DNA of 64,000 bases from Gracilimonas sp. (GCA_022450045.1 JAKURD010000016.1:1-64000), one strand, 5' to 3'; shown: positions 34,051 through 43,832, counted from the stretch's first letter. The notes: generated from the sequence alone by a model not told the origin. Program-made: numbers and translations.

Positions 34051-34887
34051 TCAAGAAGGAGATCGGTCAAATTTATCCCAGTTGGGTTTACGTTTTTCAA
34101 GGAAGGCATTGCGGCCTTCTTCCGCTTCGTCGGTCATATAAGCTAAACGGGTAGCTTCTCCGGCAAATACTTGTTGCCCAACCATGCCATCATCGATGGC
34201 ATTAAAGGCAAATTTGGCCATTTTGGTAGCGGTGGGACTTTTCGTCAGTATCTCCTGAGCCCATTCATAGGCCACCTCTTCTAATTTATTATGGGGAACC
34301 ACTTTATTCACCATTCCCATTTCAAAAGCTTCCTGTGCAGAATAATTGGAACCTAGGAAGAAGATCTCCCGTGCCCGCTTTTGTCCTACCTGACGAGCAA
34401 GCAGGGCAGAGCCGAATCCACCGTCAAAACTGGCCACATCAGTATCGGTTTGTTTGAAAATTGCGTGTTCTTTACTGGCAAGGGTGAGGTCACAAATTAC
34501 ATGAAGACTGTGCCCCCCTCCAACAGCCCATCCCGGTACCACCGCTATGACTACTTTCGGCATGAACCGAATGAGCCGCTGTACTTCCAGAATATTTAAC
34601 CGGGCGATTCCATCCTCAGCTTTGTATCCGGTTTTGGAACGGACATTTTGGTCACCCCCGGAGCAAAATGCCCACTTTCCATCTTTAGGTGAAGGCCCTT
34701 CACCACTGAGTAAAACAACGCCAATTTTATTATCCTCTTTAGCATCATGCAAGGCTTCATAAAGCTCAAACACCGTTTTGGGGCGAAAAGCATTCCTTAT
34801 CTCAGGCCGATTGAAGGCAACTCTCGCAACTCCATTTGATTTCTTATAGGTGATGTCTTGGTATTCTTTTATCGTTTCCCAGTTCAT
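34051..34887 (-). CDS. menB: 1,4-Dihydroxy-2-naphthoyl-CoA synthase
   Basis: The 278-residue crotonase-fold enzyme closes the naphthoate ring from o-succinylbenzoyl-CoA. Signatures are FNRPEIRNAFRPKTVFEL, FCSGGDQNVRS, GWAVGGGHSLHVICDLTLAS and FKQTDTDVASFDGGFGS. The residue after QT is Asp (Asp148), as in the bicarbonate-independent (type II, mycobacterial-like) enzymes, not the Gly of bicarbonate-dependent E. coli MenB. Its start overlaps the menH stop (ATGA), ending the menF-menD-menH-menB operon. Confidence 0.96.
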   Translation of the reverse strand: MNWETIKEYQDITYKKSNGVARVAFNRPEIRNAFRPKTVFELYEALHDAKEDNKIGVVLLSGEGPSPKDGKWAFCSGGDQNVRSKTGYKAEDGIARLNILEVQRLIRFMPKVVIAVVPGWAVGGGHSLHVICDLTLASKEHAIFKQTDTDVASFDGGFGSALLARQVGQKRAREIFFLGSNYSAQEAFEMGMVNKVVPHNKLEEVAYEWAQEILTKSPTATKMAKFAFNAIDDGMVGQQVFAGEATRLAYMTDEAEEGRNAFLEKRKPNWDKFDRSPS

Positions 34888-35705
34888 GATATGCTATGTT
34901 TTATAATGAATGATTTGAGATGCGAGATAAGGACCTCTGGCTGATCCAAATGTACGCGATGCCCGGCGTTTTTAACAGTGCGAAGTTCGGCATCCTGCAA
35001 TTCCTTTTCCATTTGCCGATTAAGGTGAATGAATTTAGAATCTTTTTCACCCACCACTAATTCAACGGGTATCGCAATTTTAGATAACCCATGCCTGACA
35101 CAGGGCATAGTCCCGGTTCCAAAACCCTGTAAACTATTTGCCAGCCAAAGAGGGCTTTGCTGCTGTTGAATTTCATTTACCTGATCTAACAATTGTTCAG
35201 AAGCGGTTGAAGATTCAAAAAGAGGCATTCGTTTCCAGTTTTCAAGGAAACCTTCAAAATTACCCAGTAGATCATCCGATTTTTTTGCATCTAATGCCTG
35301 CCTGGCCTGGCGTTCAGTTTCACCTTCAATTCCAAAAGTACTGCTTTCCAGGATTACTCCCGTGAACAAGTCCTGGCGGTGAAGTGTAAGCTGAAGAGCC
35401 ATTCTGCCGCCCATGCTATAGCCATATAGAAAGGAAGGAATTCTTAATTGTTCGCTGATCAGTTTGGATAGGTCGGCTACCTGTTCTTTGGTTGAAAAAC
35501 GATAATGAAGTTCAGCCCCTTCCGTTTCTCCATGCCCCAGCATATCTATAGTTATGGGATTACAAAAGTGCCGGAGTTTAGGAATTAGATGTTTAAAAGA
35601 TTGTCCTGAACCCATGAAACCATGTAACAAGATCAAAAAAGGGAGCTGTTTATTTTGTTGATGAACTTCGAAGTGATACGAAATTCCACGAACACGAATG
35701 TGCAT
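34884..35705 (-). CDS. menH: SHCHC synthase-like alpha/beta hydrolase
   Basis: The 273-residue protein is an alpha/beta-hydrolase with the oxyanion segment LLHGFMGSGQSF, nucleophile elbow YGYSMGGRM (Ser97), a C-terminal VVGEKDSKF acidic region and the catalytic-His segment NAGHRVHLDQPE. MenH eliminates pyruvate from SEPHCHC to give SHCHC. The assignment rests on the classic position between menD and menB, with overlaps of 1 base (TAATG) and 4 bases (ATGA). Family members elsewhere have other substrates, but the context here is strong. Confidence 0.92.
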   Translation of the reverse strand: MHIRVRGISYHFEVHQQNKQLPFLILLHGFMGSGQSFKHLIPKLRHFCNPITIDMLGHGETEGAELHYRFSTKEQVADLSKLISEQLRIPSFLYGYSMGGRMALQLTLHRQDLFTGVILESSTFGIEGETERQARQALDAKKSDDLLGNFEGFLENWKRMPLFESSTASEQLLDQVNEIQQQQSPLWLANSLQGFGTGTMPCVRHGLSKIAIPVELVVGEKDSKFIHLNRQMEKELQDAELRTVKNAGHRVHLDQPEVLISHLKSFIIKHSIS

Positions 35706-37417
35706 TAGCTCCTATTTATTTTGAAATTCCAGAGTGCGTGTCTTTGCGACATGGACTCATCGGCACCGGTAATACATTCCATAACATGAACTCCTTTTCG
35801 CTCAATGAGTTTATCAAAGGTAGGGATAATTTGCTCGGGTCTCGAAATTAAAGTATGATCGATGTTATGAGCCCTGCACAGTGTTGCGATCTTGGCTTTC
35901 TGGGGAGTCTCAAAGTAAGCATTGTACTTATCTTTTATCTTATGAACCGGCAACATTCTGAAAATAGTACCGCCGCCGTTATTCAAAACAACGATCACCA
36001 AAGGCTGATTCACTTCTTTAGCCAGTAAAAGTCCGTTTGTATCGTGCAAAAATGCAATATCTCCGATCATCAAAATACCGGGTTTTTCAGTGGAAACACT
36101 CAACCCAATTGTCGTTGAAATGATACCGTCAATCCCGGCTGCTCCTCGATTCACGTGGATATCCTTCCCGTCAAACTCACCAAAAAGGGACATGTCCCTT
36201 ACCGGAAATGAATTAGAAAGCATCGTAAAAGCATTCTTGGACTGGGTTTCTGTGATCTTTGAAAAAACGTATCCGTCGGTAATAGGAGTGGACGGATGGA
36301 GATATCCTTCTCGGAATGTCTTGAATTCCTTTTCAACCTTTTTCCACTTCTTTAACCAGTTCTTATCAGCGGCACCAGTGATCTCAGGGATGTGAAGCGG
36401 AGCATTCAGACTGATTTGTTTGTGTGAAGTGAGGCTACCGTCAATCCAGTTATTAGGATTCATGAAGCTGATCTGCATCACCTCTTTACATCTATCCAGA
36501 TATTGATTTACAGCTTTACTGACCGGTTGTTGGCCAAACCTCATAATAAGGTCTGCCTTTAACATTTCGCTGTTATCAGGATTTTTCATGAAGCCATCAA
36601 AGCCTTGTATAGTGTGCCGGGATGATGGAACTTGAGACCCCGGTTCGGCAATGATAGGAGCTTCCAATGCTCTTGCAAGGGGGGTGACAAACTCCAGACG
36701 ATCAGCGGGTGTGGTCGGCCCCACAATAATAACAGGTTTTTCTGCTGAGATGAGATCAGACCAGAAGATCCTTCCCATTTCAAAAGAACTTATTCCCTGT
36801 GCATATTTCGGGGAAGGTTTTCGGGATCGTTTCTTGTTTTCAAGTTCAACTTGCTTCAAGAAGCGGATGTCAGGCTCAAAAGGTTTTGAAAAAGGGAAGT
36901 TAATATGTGCGACTCCACTTTTGGCGATCGCTTCCTGTACGGCTTGTGCTGCAGCAAGCTGAAGTCTTTTTTGGCTGCGATCATTGCCATCCGGTTCACC
37001 AGCATCATGAAAGAAGACCGTGTAATTCCCGAATATTTTAAGCTGATCGATGGTTTGGGATGAACCAAGTCCGCGATAATGGGAAGGACGGTCGGCACTT
37101 AAAATAATGAGAGGAGTACCGGATTGGGTTGCTTCAACAACAGCAGGAAAATAATTAGCTAATGCTGTTCCCGAAGTACAAACCAAAGCTGTAGGGATTC
37201 CGCTGGATTTTGCCATTCCAAGAGCCATAAAAGCAGCAGAACGTTCGTCAATTCCAATATGCTTGGTAAATCCGGAGTGGGCCGAAAAGGCCAGAGTGAG
37301 AGGAGTGGAGCGAGATCCGGGGGAGATTACTACGTGTTGTACACCTTCTTCAAACAAAGAGCGAACAAAAAGGGTGCTCCAGTAAAAGGCTACATTCTGA
37401 GGTTCATTTTCTTGCAT
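35705..37417 (-). CDS. menD: SEPHCHC synthase
   Basis: The 570-residue thiamine-diphosphate enzyme condenses isochorismate with 2-oxoglutarate in menaquinone synthesis. Visible: VVISPGSRSTPLTLAF (about 25-40) with DERSAAFMALGMA following, CTSGTALANYFPAVVEA, LSADRPSHYRGLGSSQTIDQ, NRGAAGIDGIISTTIGL and the ThDP-binding GDIAFLHDTNGLLL...NNGGGTIF motif. Length matches the family (about 550-580). Its start overlaps the menF 3' end by 14 bases and its stop overlaps the menH start by one base. Confidence 0.96.
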   Translation of the reverse strand: MQENEPQNVAFYWSTLFVRSLFEEGVQHVVISPGSRSTPLTLAFSAHSGFTKHIGIDERSAAFMALGMAKSSGIPTALVCTSGTALANYFPAVVEATQSGTPLIILSADRPSHYRGLGSSQTIDQLKIFGNYTVFFHDAGEPDGNDRSQKRLQLAAAQAVQEAIAKSGVAHINFPFSKPFEPDIRFLKQVELENKKRSRKPSPKYAQGISSFEMGRIFWSDLISAEKPVIIVGPTTPADRLEFVTPLARALEAPIIAEPGSQVPSSRHTIQGFDGFMKNPDNSEMLKADLIMRFGQQPVSKAVNQYLDRCKEVMQISFMNPNNWIDGSLTSHKQISLNAPLHIPEITGAADKNWLKKWKKVEKEFKTFREGYLHPSTPITDGYVFSKITETQSKNAFTMLSNSFPVRDMSLFGEFDGKDIHVNRGAAGIDGIISTTIGLSVSTEKPGILMIGDIAFLHDTNGLLLAKEVNQPLVIVVLNNGGGTIFRMLPVHKIKDKYNAYFETPQKAKIATLCRAHNIDHTLISRPEQIIPTFDKLIERKGVHVMECITGADESMSQRHALWNFKINRS

Positions 37418-38870
37418 GTTCCAACGCGGTTAACATTGGGATGAATTTGAGATTTGTTTCATCCCATTCTTTTTGAGGGTTTGAATTCTCAACAATACCA
37501 CATCCTGCAAAAAATCGCACTTCATTAGGTTTAATTAATCCGCTGCGAATAGCCACTACAAACTCTCCCTCGCCGTGTGCGTTTATCCATCCAACCGGTG
37601 CGGCGTACCAACCCCGATCGAAGTGTTCGAGCTTGCTGATGTAAGGCATAGCTGCTTCCCGCGGATAACCTCCAACGGCAGGAGTAGGGTGTAATTTGGA
37701 AAGAACCTCCGTCCTGGAAACTCCTTTTTTAATTTTAGCATGAACAGGAGTATAGAGATGCTGCACATTCGACAATTTCTTTATACCCGGTGAGACCGGA
37801 TGCTCAAATACATCTGAGAACCGTTGAAGGTTTTCTTCAATCGCATCTAATACAAAGGCGTGTTCGTTAAGGTCTTTTTGGCTGTGAAGAAGCTCATACT
37901 CCAAAACAGCATCTTCAGAAGCAGTTTTCCCGCGGGAAATGCTTCCCGCCAAACCTTCTGTAAGCACTTCACGCTCTCTGAAGGATGCAAGCCGTTCCGG
38001 CGTACTGCCTACAAAACTGGACTCTCCATTCTGGCTGATCAAAAACGAATAGCAATCGGGATATTGGTTACGCAGATGGTTTAAAATACGGGTATCCGAA
38101 ACCGGTGTTTGAAGCTCGACTTTGAGTTCCCGGGCTAAAACAATCTTTTTAAATTTTTTGGATTTGATAAGATCCATTGCACTTTCAACGGAGTTTATCC
38201 ATTGGTTATAAGTTTCAGAATCTATACCAGGTGTACTGACCGTAGAACGATATGATTGTTTTCCCTCTACCTTATAAGAGCTGGCATCACAAATAGAATC
38301 AAGATGTTCCAGTGTGTTTAAAAAATCATTATAGACAGTATTCTTTTGGCTGCCTGAAGAGATCTTTTTTGTGATGGTAAGAATGGTAAGCTTCCCGTTT
38401 TTTACAAGCACCCATTCAGGGAGAGTGAAAGAACCGGCTCCAAAATCTCTCCAGGCTTTACCTATATTATGATTAAAGAAGGAAAAACCGCCAAGCAAAT
38501 GAACGGAAGCAAGGCGGTGGTTCAGGTTAGAGATATGATATACTTTGGAGAGTAATTCCTTACCCTGATCGGAAGATTGTCTGAATCTGTCCTGGCCGGT
38601 TGTTTGAATGCGCGCGATAGAACCGGCAGCAGCGATGGCAAATTCATCCGATGGCTTTTCCCAATAATATTGGAACCCTTTGTTATATCCGTTTTGTTCT
38701 AGAACAGCCAGAGGATCTGCCGATGGGATTAGAATGGAAAAAGAGAGATATTCGAACTCTTTTTTGGGGCTCAATGAGATGAGATCTATCGCCTCACTGA
38801 GAGCCAATCCAGATATCTGCTGTCTAAAGCACTCCTTCACTTCCTCAAAAATGGGATTCTTTGAATCCAT
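37404..38870 (-). CDS. menF: Isochorismate synthase
   Basis: The 488-residue protein has the chorismate-binding domain in its C-terminal half (about 215-485): KFKKIVLARELKVEL with the key lysine, SFLISQNGESSFVGSTPERLASF, LAGSISRGKT, LHPTPAVGGYPR and the terminal FAGCGIVENSNPQKEWDET. It isomerises chorismate to isochorismate, the entry step of the pathway. It is the first gene of menF-menD-menH-menB, overlapping menD by 14 bases. An entC-type alternative cannot be excluded by sequence alone, but the operon decides it. Confidence 0.94.
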   Translation of the reverse strand: MDSKNPIFEEVKECFRQQISGLALSEAIDLISLSPKKEFEYLSFSILIPSADPLAVLEQNGYNKGFQYYWEKPSDEFAIAAAGSIARIQTTGQDRFRQSSDQGKELLSKVYHISNLNHRLASVHLLGGFSFFNHNIGKAWRDFGAGSFTLPEWVLVKNGKLTILTITKKISSGSQKNTVYNDFLNTLEHLDSICDASSYKVEGKQSYRSTVSTPGIDSETYNQWINSVESAMDLIKSKKFKKIVLARELKVELQTPVSDTRILNHLRNQYPDCYSFLISQNGESSFVGSTPERLASFREREVLTEGLAGSISRGKTASEDAVLEYELLHSQKDLNEHAFVLDAIEENLQRFSDVFEHPVSPGIKKLSNVQHLYTPVHAKIKKGVSRTEVLSKLHPTPAVGGYPREAAMPYISKLEHFDRGWYAAPVGWINAHGEGEFVVAIRSGLIKPNEVRFFAGCGIVENSNPQKEWDETNLKFIPMLTALEHARK

Positions 38871-38981
38871 AACCTGCTGTCCATTTAATTTTCAATATAA
38901 ATTGAAAATACGGATTATTACAACAATGTTAAACTATTTTTAAGGGATAATGGTAGGTATGATGATAAAGTGTAAGAAAGG

Positions 38982-39257
38982 CTACTCTGCGTCGTCATTA
39001 CCACCGGAAGAATAGGGATTATGGATGCCATATTCGTCAGGATCATATTCGGCAAGCTTAAAAAAATGTTCCCAGGCGGCTTCGCTTTTTCCATCTTTAT
39101 CTACCCAGGTCGGATGACTCTGTTTGATAAGTCCTACAACACGCTTTGCATATCCAACACGCTCTTCGGTGTCTTCAATACGGGGAAGAGCAGCGATCAT
39201 AAGATCAAGGTTATAGCCGCAGTCAAAGTCTTTAGGTTTTTGTTGGTGTATGAACAT
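38982..39257 (-). CDS. Short DUF4290-like protein
   Basis: The 91-residue protein resembles the first part of DUF4290 proteins of Bacteroidota: FDCGYNLDLMIAALPRIEDTEERVGYAKRVVGLIKQSHP, then WEHFFKLAEYDPDEYGIHNPY. DUF4290 proteins are usually about twice as long, so this may be a compact form; it ends in a low-complexity SSGGNDDAE tail and shows no sign of a break. No function is known. A 315-bp MITE-like element lies in its upstream region. Confidence 0.7.
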   Translation of the reverse strand: MFIHQQKPKDFDCGYNLDLMIAALPRIEDTEERVGYAKRVVGLIKQSHPTWVDKDGKSEAAWEHFFKLAEYDPDEYGIHNPYSSGGNDDAE

Positions 39258-39744
39258 ATATGAGATTAGGTAAAACTGTTTTCCTGAAAATACGAGATAT
39301 TAGTGCGAGATTACAAAGAGTTTTTATTTAACGTGAATTCGAGATAAAGAATGTTAGAATAGCTGCAAGATCCTTCTAATAGACTGGCTGATCGATGATA
39401 CAAACGCAGGGTGCTCTGGATTAGGATACGAACTGAACGTGGTTGTCCAAATCAAACAAACGGTCAGATGGACCTTGAGCCATCTGATCGGGAGGCAGAT
39501 TAAATAACTACGAACTCGATCTGATGGATCACCCATCTGATCGATGAATTAGGCCCCGGAAGTTGGATAAGGCTAAGAACAAGCTTGGGTACCTATAAGC
39601 ATCCATTTTTGTCCTTTTAACTTAGTTTTTATCTCGAACTCACGTTATTTAATGATCTCAGTCTAAAATAATCACAAGCCAATCGGTAAATTATTTCTTA
39701 GTTTTAGACAGTTAAAAAAATAGAATGTTCAATATATCACTTAC
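39258..39744. other. Intergenic region mostly filled by MITE copy 2
   Basis: Apart from the 315-bp element at 39331-39645 there is only the divergent promoter space of the DUF4290-like and cysteine synthase genes. No gene is supported. Confidence 0.6.
39331..39645 (+). mobile_element. MITE-like element, copy 2 (315 bp)
   Basis: Terminal inverted repeats are ACGTGAATTCGAGATAAAGA on the left and, read inward, ACGTGAGTTCGAGATAAAAA on the right, with CTAAGTTAAAAGGA next to the right end as in copies 1 and 3. TATTTA flanks both sides. The interior holds several CCATCTGATCG words forming short hairpins and has no similarity to the interior of copy 3. No transposase frame is present. Confidence 0.7.
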
Positions 39745-40728
39745 ATGTATCATAATTCCATACTTGAGGCGGTTGGGAATACCCCGCTCATTAAGCTGAA
39801 TCACGTTAACGGTAACTCTGAAGGCACTTTACTGGCAAAGATAGAGTACTTTAATCCCGGCCACAGTATAAAAGACCGGATTGCAATCAAAATGATCGAT
39901 GATGCAGAGGAAAAGGGATTGCTGAAGCCCGGCGGTACCATCATAGAAGGTACATCGGGGAATACAGGAATGGGATTGGCTCTGGTAGCTGTAAATCGTG
40001 GATACAAATGTATTTTCACCACAACCGATAAACAGAGTAAAACCAAAGTAGATCTGCTTAAAGCATTGGGAGCAGAAGTGATCGTATGTCCAACCAATGT
40101 GGAAGCAGATCATCCCGACAGCTATTATTCGGTAGCGAAACGACTGAGCGAAGAGATCGAAAATTCATACTATCCCAATCAGTATGATAACAAGAGCAAT
40201 CTGGAAGCCCACTATGAAACCACGGGGCCTGAGATCTGGGAGCAGACCGAAGGAAAAGTGACTCATTATGTAGCCGGAATGGGAACAGGTGGTACCATTT
40301 CAGGAGTTGGTAAATACCTCAAAGAACAAAATCCTGATATCAAAGTGGTTGGTGTGGATAGCTTTGGATCGGTATATAAAAAATACTTTGAGACCGGTGA
40401 GTACGATAAAAATGAGATAAAGCCGTATTTGACGGAGGGAATTGGAGAGGACATCATTCCGGGAACCATCGATTTTGATTATGTGGATGAAGTGATTCAG
40501 GTGAATGATAAAGATTCTGCGCTTATCACTCGCCGGCTTGCACGAGAAGAAGGGCTATTGATCGGTTGGTCGTGCGGTGCAGCTCTTAAAGGGGCACTTG
40601 AGTATATATCTGAGAATCCTTTAGGAAAGGATGATATTATGGTTATCATAATGCCGGACAGCGGAACGCGATATATCCATAAAGTATATAACGACGAATG
40701 GATGAAGGAACAAGGATTCCTGGATTAA
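39745..40728 (+). CDS. PLP-dependent cysteine synthase / cystathionine beta-synthase family
   Basis: The 327-residue fold-type II PLP enzyme shows the lysine motif NPGHSIKDRIA (Lys43), phosphate-binding GTSGNTGMGLALVA, QYDNKSNLEAHYETTGPEIW, GMGTGGTISGVGKYL and the C-terminal MPDSGTRY. These fit O-acetylserine sulfhydrylase or the catalytic core of cystathionine beta-synthase; sequence alone does not separate the two. The segment VDSFGSVYKKYFETG and lack of CBS domains slightly favour the cystathionine beta-synthase-like group. It is followed after 24 bases by a DUF3467 gene. Confidence 0.9.
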   Translation: MYHNSILEAVGNTPLIKLNHVNGNSEGTLLAKIEYFNPGHSIKDRIAIKMIDDAEEKGLLKPGGTIIEGTSGNTGMGLALVAVNRGYKCIFTTTDKQSKTKVDLLKALGAEVIVCPTNVEADHPDSYYSVAKRLSEEIENSYYPNQYDNKSNLEAHYETTGPEIWEQTEGKVTHYVAGMGTGGTISGVGKYLKEQNPDIKVVGVDSFGSVYKKYFETGEYDKNEIKPYLTEGIGEDIIPGTIDFDYVDEVIQVNDKDSALITRRLAREEGLLIGWSCGAALKGALEYISENPLGKDDIMVIIMPDSGTRYIHKVYNDEWMKEQGFLD

Positions 40729-40752
40729 TTATAATATTGAAAACAGAGTGTT

Positions 40753-41070
40753 ATGGCTAAGAAAGATCAGACGATGAACCCCGGACAAATGGAAATTGAA
40801 CTAAAAGAAGAAGAGGCTACTGGTACTTATTCCAATTTGGTGATGATTACCCATTCTCCTTCAGAATTTATTCTGGATTTTATTGCCGTAATGCCGGGAG
40901 TGCCCAAAGCAAAAGTAGTAAAAAGAATGATCCTTACACCGGATCATGCCAAACGCCTTGCCAATGCTTTGAATGATAATGTGGCCCGGTATGAAAAGGA
41001 ACATGGAGCTATTTCTTCGAATGATCAAGTAGATATGCATATGTATAGAGGACCTCAGCCCGAAGCTTAA
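40753..41070 (+). CDS. DUF3467 protein
   Basis: The 105-residue protein is a DUF3467 member: YSNLVMITHSPSEFILDFIAVMPG, then KAKVVKRMILTPDHAKRLANALNDNVARYEKEHG. The family is small, cytoplasmic and of unknown function. It lies 24 bases after the PLP enzyme gene on the same strand and probably shares its transcript; it converges on lptG. Confidence 0.92.
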   Translation: MAKKDQTMNPGQMEIELKEEEATGTYSNLVMITHSPSEFILDFIAVMPGVPKAKVVKRMILTPDHAKRLANALNDNVARYEKEHGAISSNDQVDMHMYRGPQPEA

Positions 41071-41109
41071 GAATATCGAATATTAAGCAGTCAATATTGA
41101 ATGTTGAGG

Positions 41110-42192
41110 TTATTTCTTAGCCTCGATAAGTAATCCGATTCCCACAATGAAAAAGAAGATATGGGGAAGGGTGGCTGCCAGTTCAGGAGATAATGCACCA
41201 TAATAACCAAAGGGCTCAATGATCTTCATGAACGCGAGGTAAAGAAAACTAATGGTTAGTCCGGCCGCAAGATACGCACCTTTCCCTCCGCGTCTTCTAA
41301 CGCTGGCAAATGCAAAGCCTACAATATTTACCACAATTATTGAAAAGGGGTAAGCCAGGCGTCCAAAAAACTGAACTTTCGGAATCTCGATACCTCCGGC
41401 ACCACTGCGCTCAATGGAGGCAATATAATCAATAACTTCAGGATAGGTGAGCTGATATACATCCGAAGTTGTTCTTGCAAGATCTCTTGGGAGAGTGTTA
41501 AGGACGGTGTCCTTTTGCAGGATTCTATTTTGCTTATATCCTTTATCCGTAAAGACAAGTTCAGTGAGGTTCTCTAACCTCCAGCTTTGTGTTGAATCAA
41601 CCCAGACCATTCTATTGGCTGTGGTGGTACTCGTGATCTTTTCATCGTCAAACTCAATAATACGTACCCGGTAGGCTATTTGCTGTTTCTTGTCAAAATA
41701 GTTGACTTGTAACTTGGTATTTGGTGAAGGCTGACGGTAGATATCACTTTGATCAATGCGTTCGGTCTTATTTTGCAGATACCGTTCTTCAAAGTTGATC
41801 CGCTCTGCATTGGATCTTGGTATTACAAAAGCATCAAGCAGGCTGATGCTTAAAGCACATATCACAGAAAAGACCATGTATGGTACGATCAGGCGATACA
41901 GGCTTACGCCGGCTGCTTTCAACGCAGTGATCTCTAATCTATCTGATAGCTGTCCGGTTAAGAAAAGACACGCTACAAATACAGCAACCGGAAGTACAAG
42001 ACGAGTCATTTCAGGTATAAAATTGAGATAATAGTTGTTGATGATCTCTGATATTTCGGCCTCGTTATCAGCAAAATTATCACTGTTTTCCGAAAAATCG
42101 ATCATAATGAAGATGAAGATCAACATTAACAACACTACAGCTGTAATGCCGGCCAGGCGAAAGAATATGTATCGATCGAAATGTTTAATCAC
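41110..42192 (-). CDS. lptG: LPS export permease LptG
   Basis: The 360-residue protein is a YjgP/YjgQ-family permease with an N-terminal span pair, a large periplasmic jellyroll domain (about 120-265) and three C-terminal spans. With LptF and LptB it extracts lipopolysaccharide from the inner membrane. It starts MIKHFDRYIFFRLAGIT and ends in a predicted span. It follows lptF, overlapping by 8 bases. Which of the pair is F and which G follows gene order and length; the swap is possible. Confidence 0.88.
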   Translation of the reverse strand: MIKHFDRYIFFRLAGITAVVLLMLIFIFIMIDFSENSDNFADNEAEISEIINNYYLNFIPEMTRLVLPVAVFVACLFLTGQLSDRLEITALKAAGVSLYRLIVPYMVFSVICALSISLLDAFVIPRSNAERINFEERYLQNKTERIDQSDIYRQPSPNTKLQVNYFDKKQQIAYRVRIIEFDDEKITSTTTANRMVWVDSTQSWRLENLTELVFTDKGYKQNRILQKDTVLNTLPRDLARTTSDVYQLTYPEVIDYIASIERSGAGGIEIPKVQFFGRLAYPFSIIVVNIVGFAFASVRRRGGKGAYLAAGLTISFLYLAFMKIIEPFGYYGALSPELAATLPHIFFFIVGIGLLIEAKK

Positions 42193-43615
42193 TTTTCCTA
42201 AATAGTTCTTTGATACTAAAGCCAGTTGCCAAATGTATGATCAGATAAATTCCCGAAATGGAAAGTACAATATTGAAGGTCCACATTCCCACAAAGGGTG
42301 AAACATACATCCGGTCGGCTAATTTTTCGCCCTGAATTAATGACACCCAGTAGAAGGTAAGTACAACCGTACTTATAAGTGCAGCAAAGCCAAAATTACC
42401 TCTTTTGGTCATGATACCCACAGGAGCTCCAAATAAGATGAAAACCACACAGGCAAAAGGGATAGATAATTTTTTATGGATCTCGACAAGGTATCGGGCG
42501 ATCCTGCGTTCCCGCCATTCAATATTAGAATGTATGGATTCAAACTGATTTTTATATTCGGTGAGCTGCCGTAGCGATTCCCCTAACAGTGATTGTTGTG
42601 TTTTCGTATTGTCGAAATGATTGGGAATCAAATATTCACTTATTATGGGTTTGGCAGGTTCGTTTTTGTCATTGTTTACTACCTGCTGTCGTACAAAGAA
42701 TGATCCTCTTCTTGCGTTAGCTCTGTTCGGGTACAAGCTCGAGTCACTGGCTGCCAACCTTACTTGTTCATTTATCTCTTGATACAGGGAGTCAACTACT
42801 GCAAACATTGCTTTAGAACTCATGGTTCGGTCGCTTCTGTTTCTATCTTCAGGGTTAGATCGCATAAAAGAAAGGTCAGAAAGGTCAAGGGTCATAATAT
42901 GTTTCTCAAACTCATTTCGCTCAATGACTTCATTACCGCCTCTCTCCGGTGGTGAGAACTTCAGGCTGTAGCCGTCCAGGAGGTGTAGGTTTAATGCCTG
43001 ACTTCCTTTGCTTACCAGTAAGCCCTTCTCTGCTATTATATAAGCACGCTCCTTGTTATTCTCCGGTTTCTGAAATAATGTGATGTTAAAAAGACTATCT
43101 GTTTCGCCATCAATGTGTTCAACTAAGAAGGTATACCCCTCAATTCCATCATAAAAAATATTGGGTTTTAACTCAAAACCCGGTTTTTTCACTCTTATAT
43201 CAATGAATAATGAACGAGCTTTTTGGTTTGCCTCGGGAAGAACGTTGTTTGAGAACCATGCCAGTCCAACGAAAAGTAGTAAAGAGGTACCTAAAACCGG
43301 ACGAATGATCTTCATTGGGTTAATTCCGGACGAACGCAGTGCAGTTAGTTCATTTAGTTCTGAGAATTTTCCATAGGCCATTAAGGTTGCCACCAGTACA
43401 GCCATGGGGGCGGCCAAAACCACCATATATGCTAAATTCGTGACAATCAGTTCTGCAATAACTTGAATGGGAATATCCTTACCAATCAGGTTGTCGATAT
43501 GCAGGATAAGAAACTGCATCAGCAGCAAAAACATCAGCGTAAAAAAGCAGAATAGAAAAGGATACAGATGCCTTTTTAAAAGATCTATTTGTAACTTATT
43601 GATTAGTTTGAACAC
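42185..43615 (-). CDS. lptF: LPS export permease LptF
   Basis: The 476-residue protein is the partner YjgP/YjgQ permease: spans at about 15-35, 50-75 and 95-120, then a periplasmic domain longer than usual (about 130-370, with a Ser/Asp-rich insert around 260-300), and C-terminal spans (FACVVFILFGAPVGIMTKRGNFGFA...). SGINPMKIIRPVL is the family coupling-helix region. It heads a two-gene lptF-lptG operon divergent from sprA. Enlarged periplasmic domains are common in Bacteroidota homologues. Confidence 0.9.
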   Translation of the reverse strand: MFKLINKLQIDLLKRHLYPFLFCFFTLMFLLLMQFLILHIDNLIGKDIPIQVIAELIVTNLAYMVVLAAPMAVLVATLMAYGKFSELNELTALRSSGINPMKIIRPVLGTSLLLFVGLAWFSNNVLPEANQKARSLFIDIRVKKPGFELKPNIFYDGIEGYTFLVEHIDGETDSLFNITLFQKPENNKERAYIIAEKGLLVSKGSQALNLHLLDGYSLKFSPPERGGNEVIERNEFEKHIMTLDLSDLSFMRSNPEDRNRSDRTMSSKAMFAVVDSLYQEINEQVRLAASDSSLYPNRANARRGSFFVRQQVVNNDKNEPAKPIISEYLIPNHFDNTKTQQSLLGESLRQLTEYKNQFESIHSNIEWRERRIARYLVEIHKKLSIPFACVVFILFGAPVGIMTKRGNFGFAALISTVVLTFYWVSLIQGEKLADRMYVSPFVGMWTFNIVLSISGIYLIIHLATGFSIKELFRKSD

Positions 43616-43832
43616 TGCTTTTCGGTGTACGTTATATTTATTTGTAAGCGGTAAATGATATGGATTTTAAATAACGACTGAAAAATTCATTCTTGTATTA
43701 AGTTTTCAAGATATTTAAATATATGGTATTATCGAACGCAACCAATCCCTTGCAAATTAAAAAAGAAAATCAGGTCAGCCTATCGCCCAAAGCTACAGAT
43801 AATAAGTAATAACCGAGCCACTAATCATTCCG

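Noticed and set aside
39354..39536. 60-codon frame within MITE copy 2, considered as a transposase fragment
   Set aside because: No DDE or other transposase motif, and the other copies lack the same frame.
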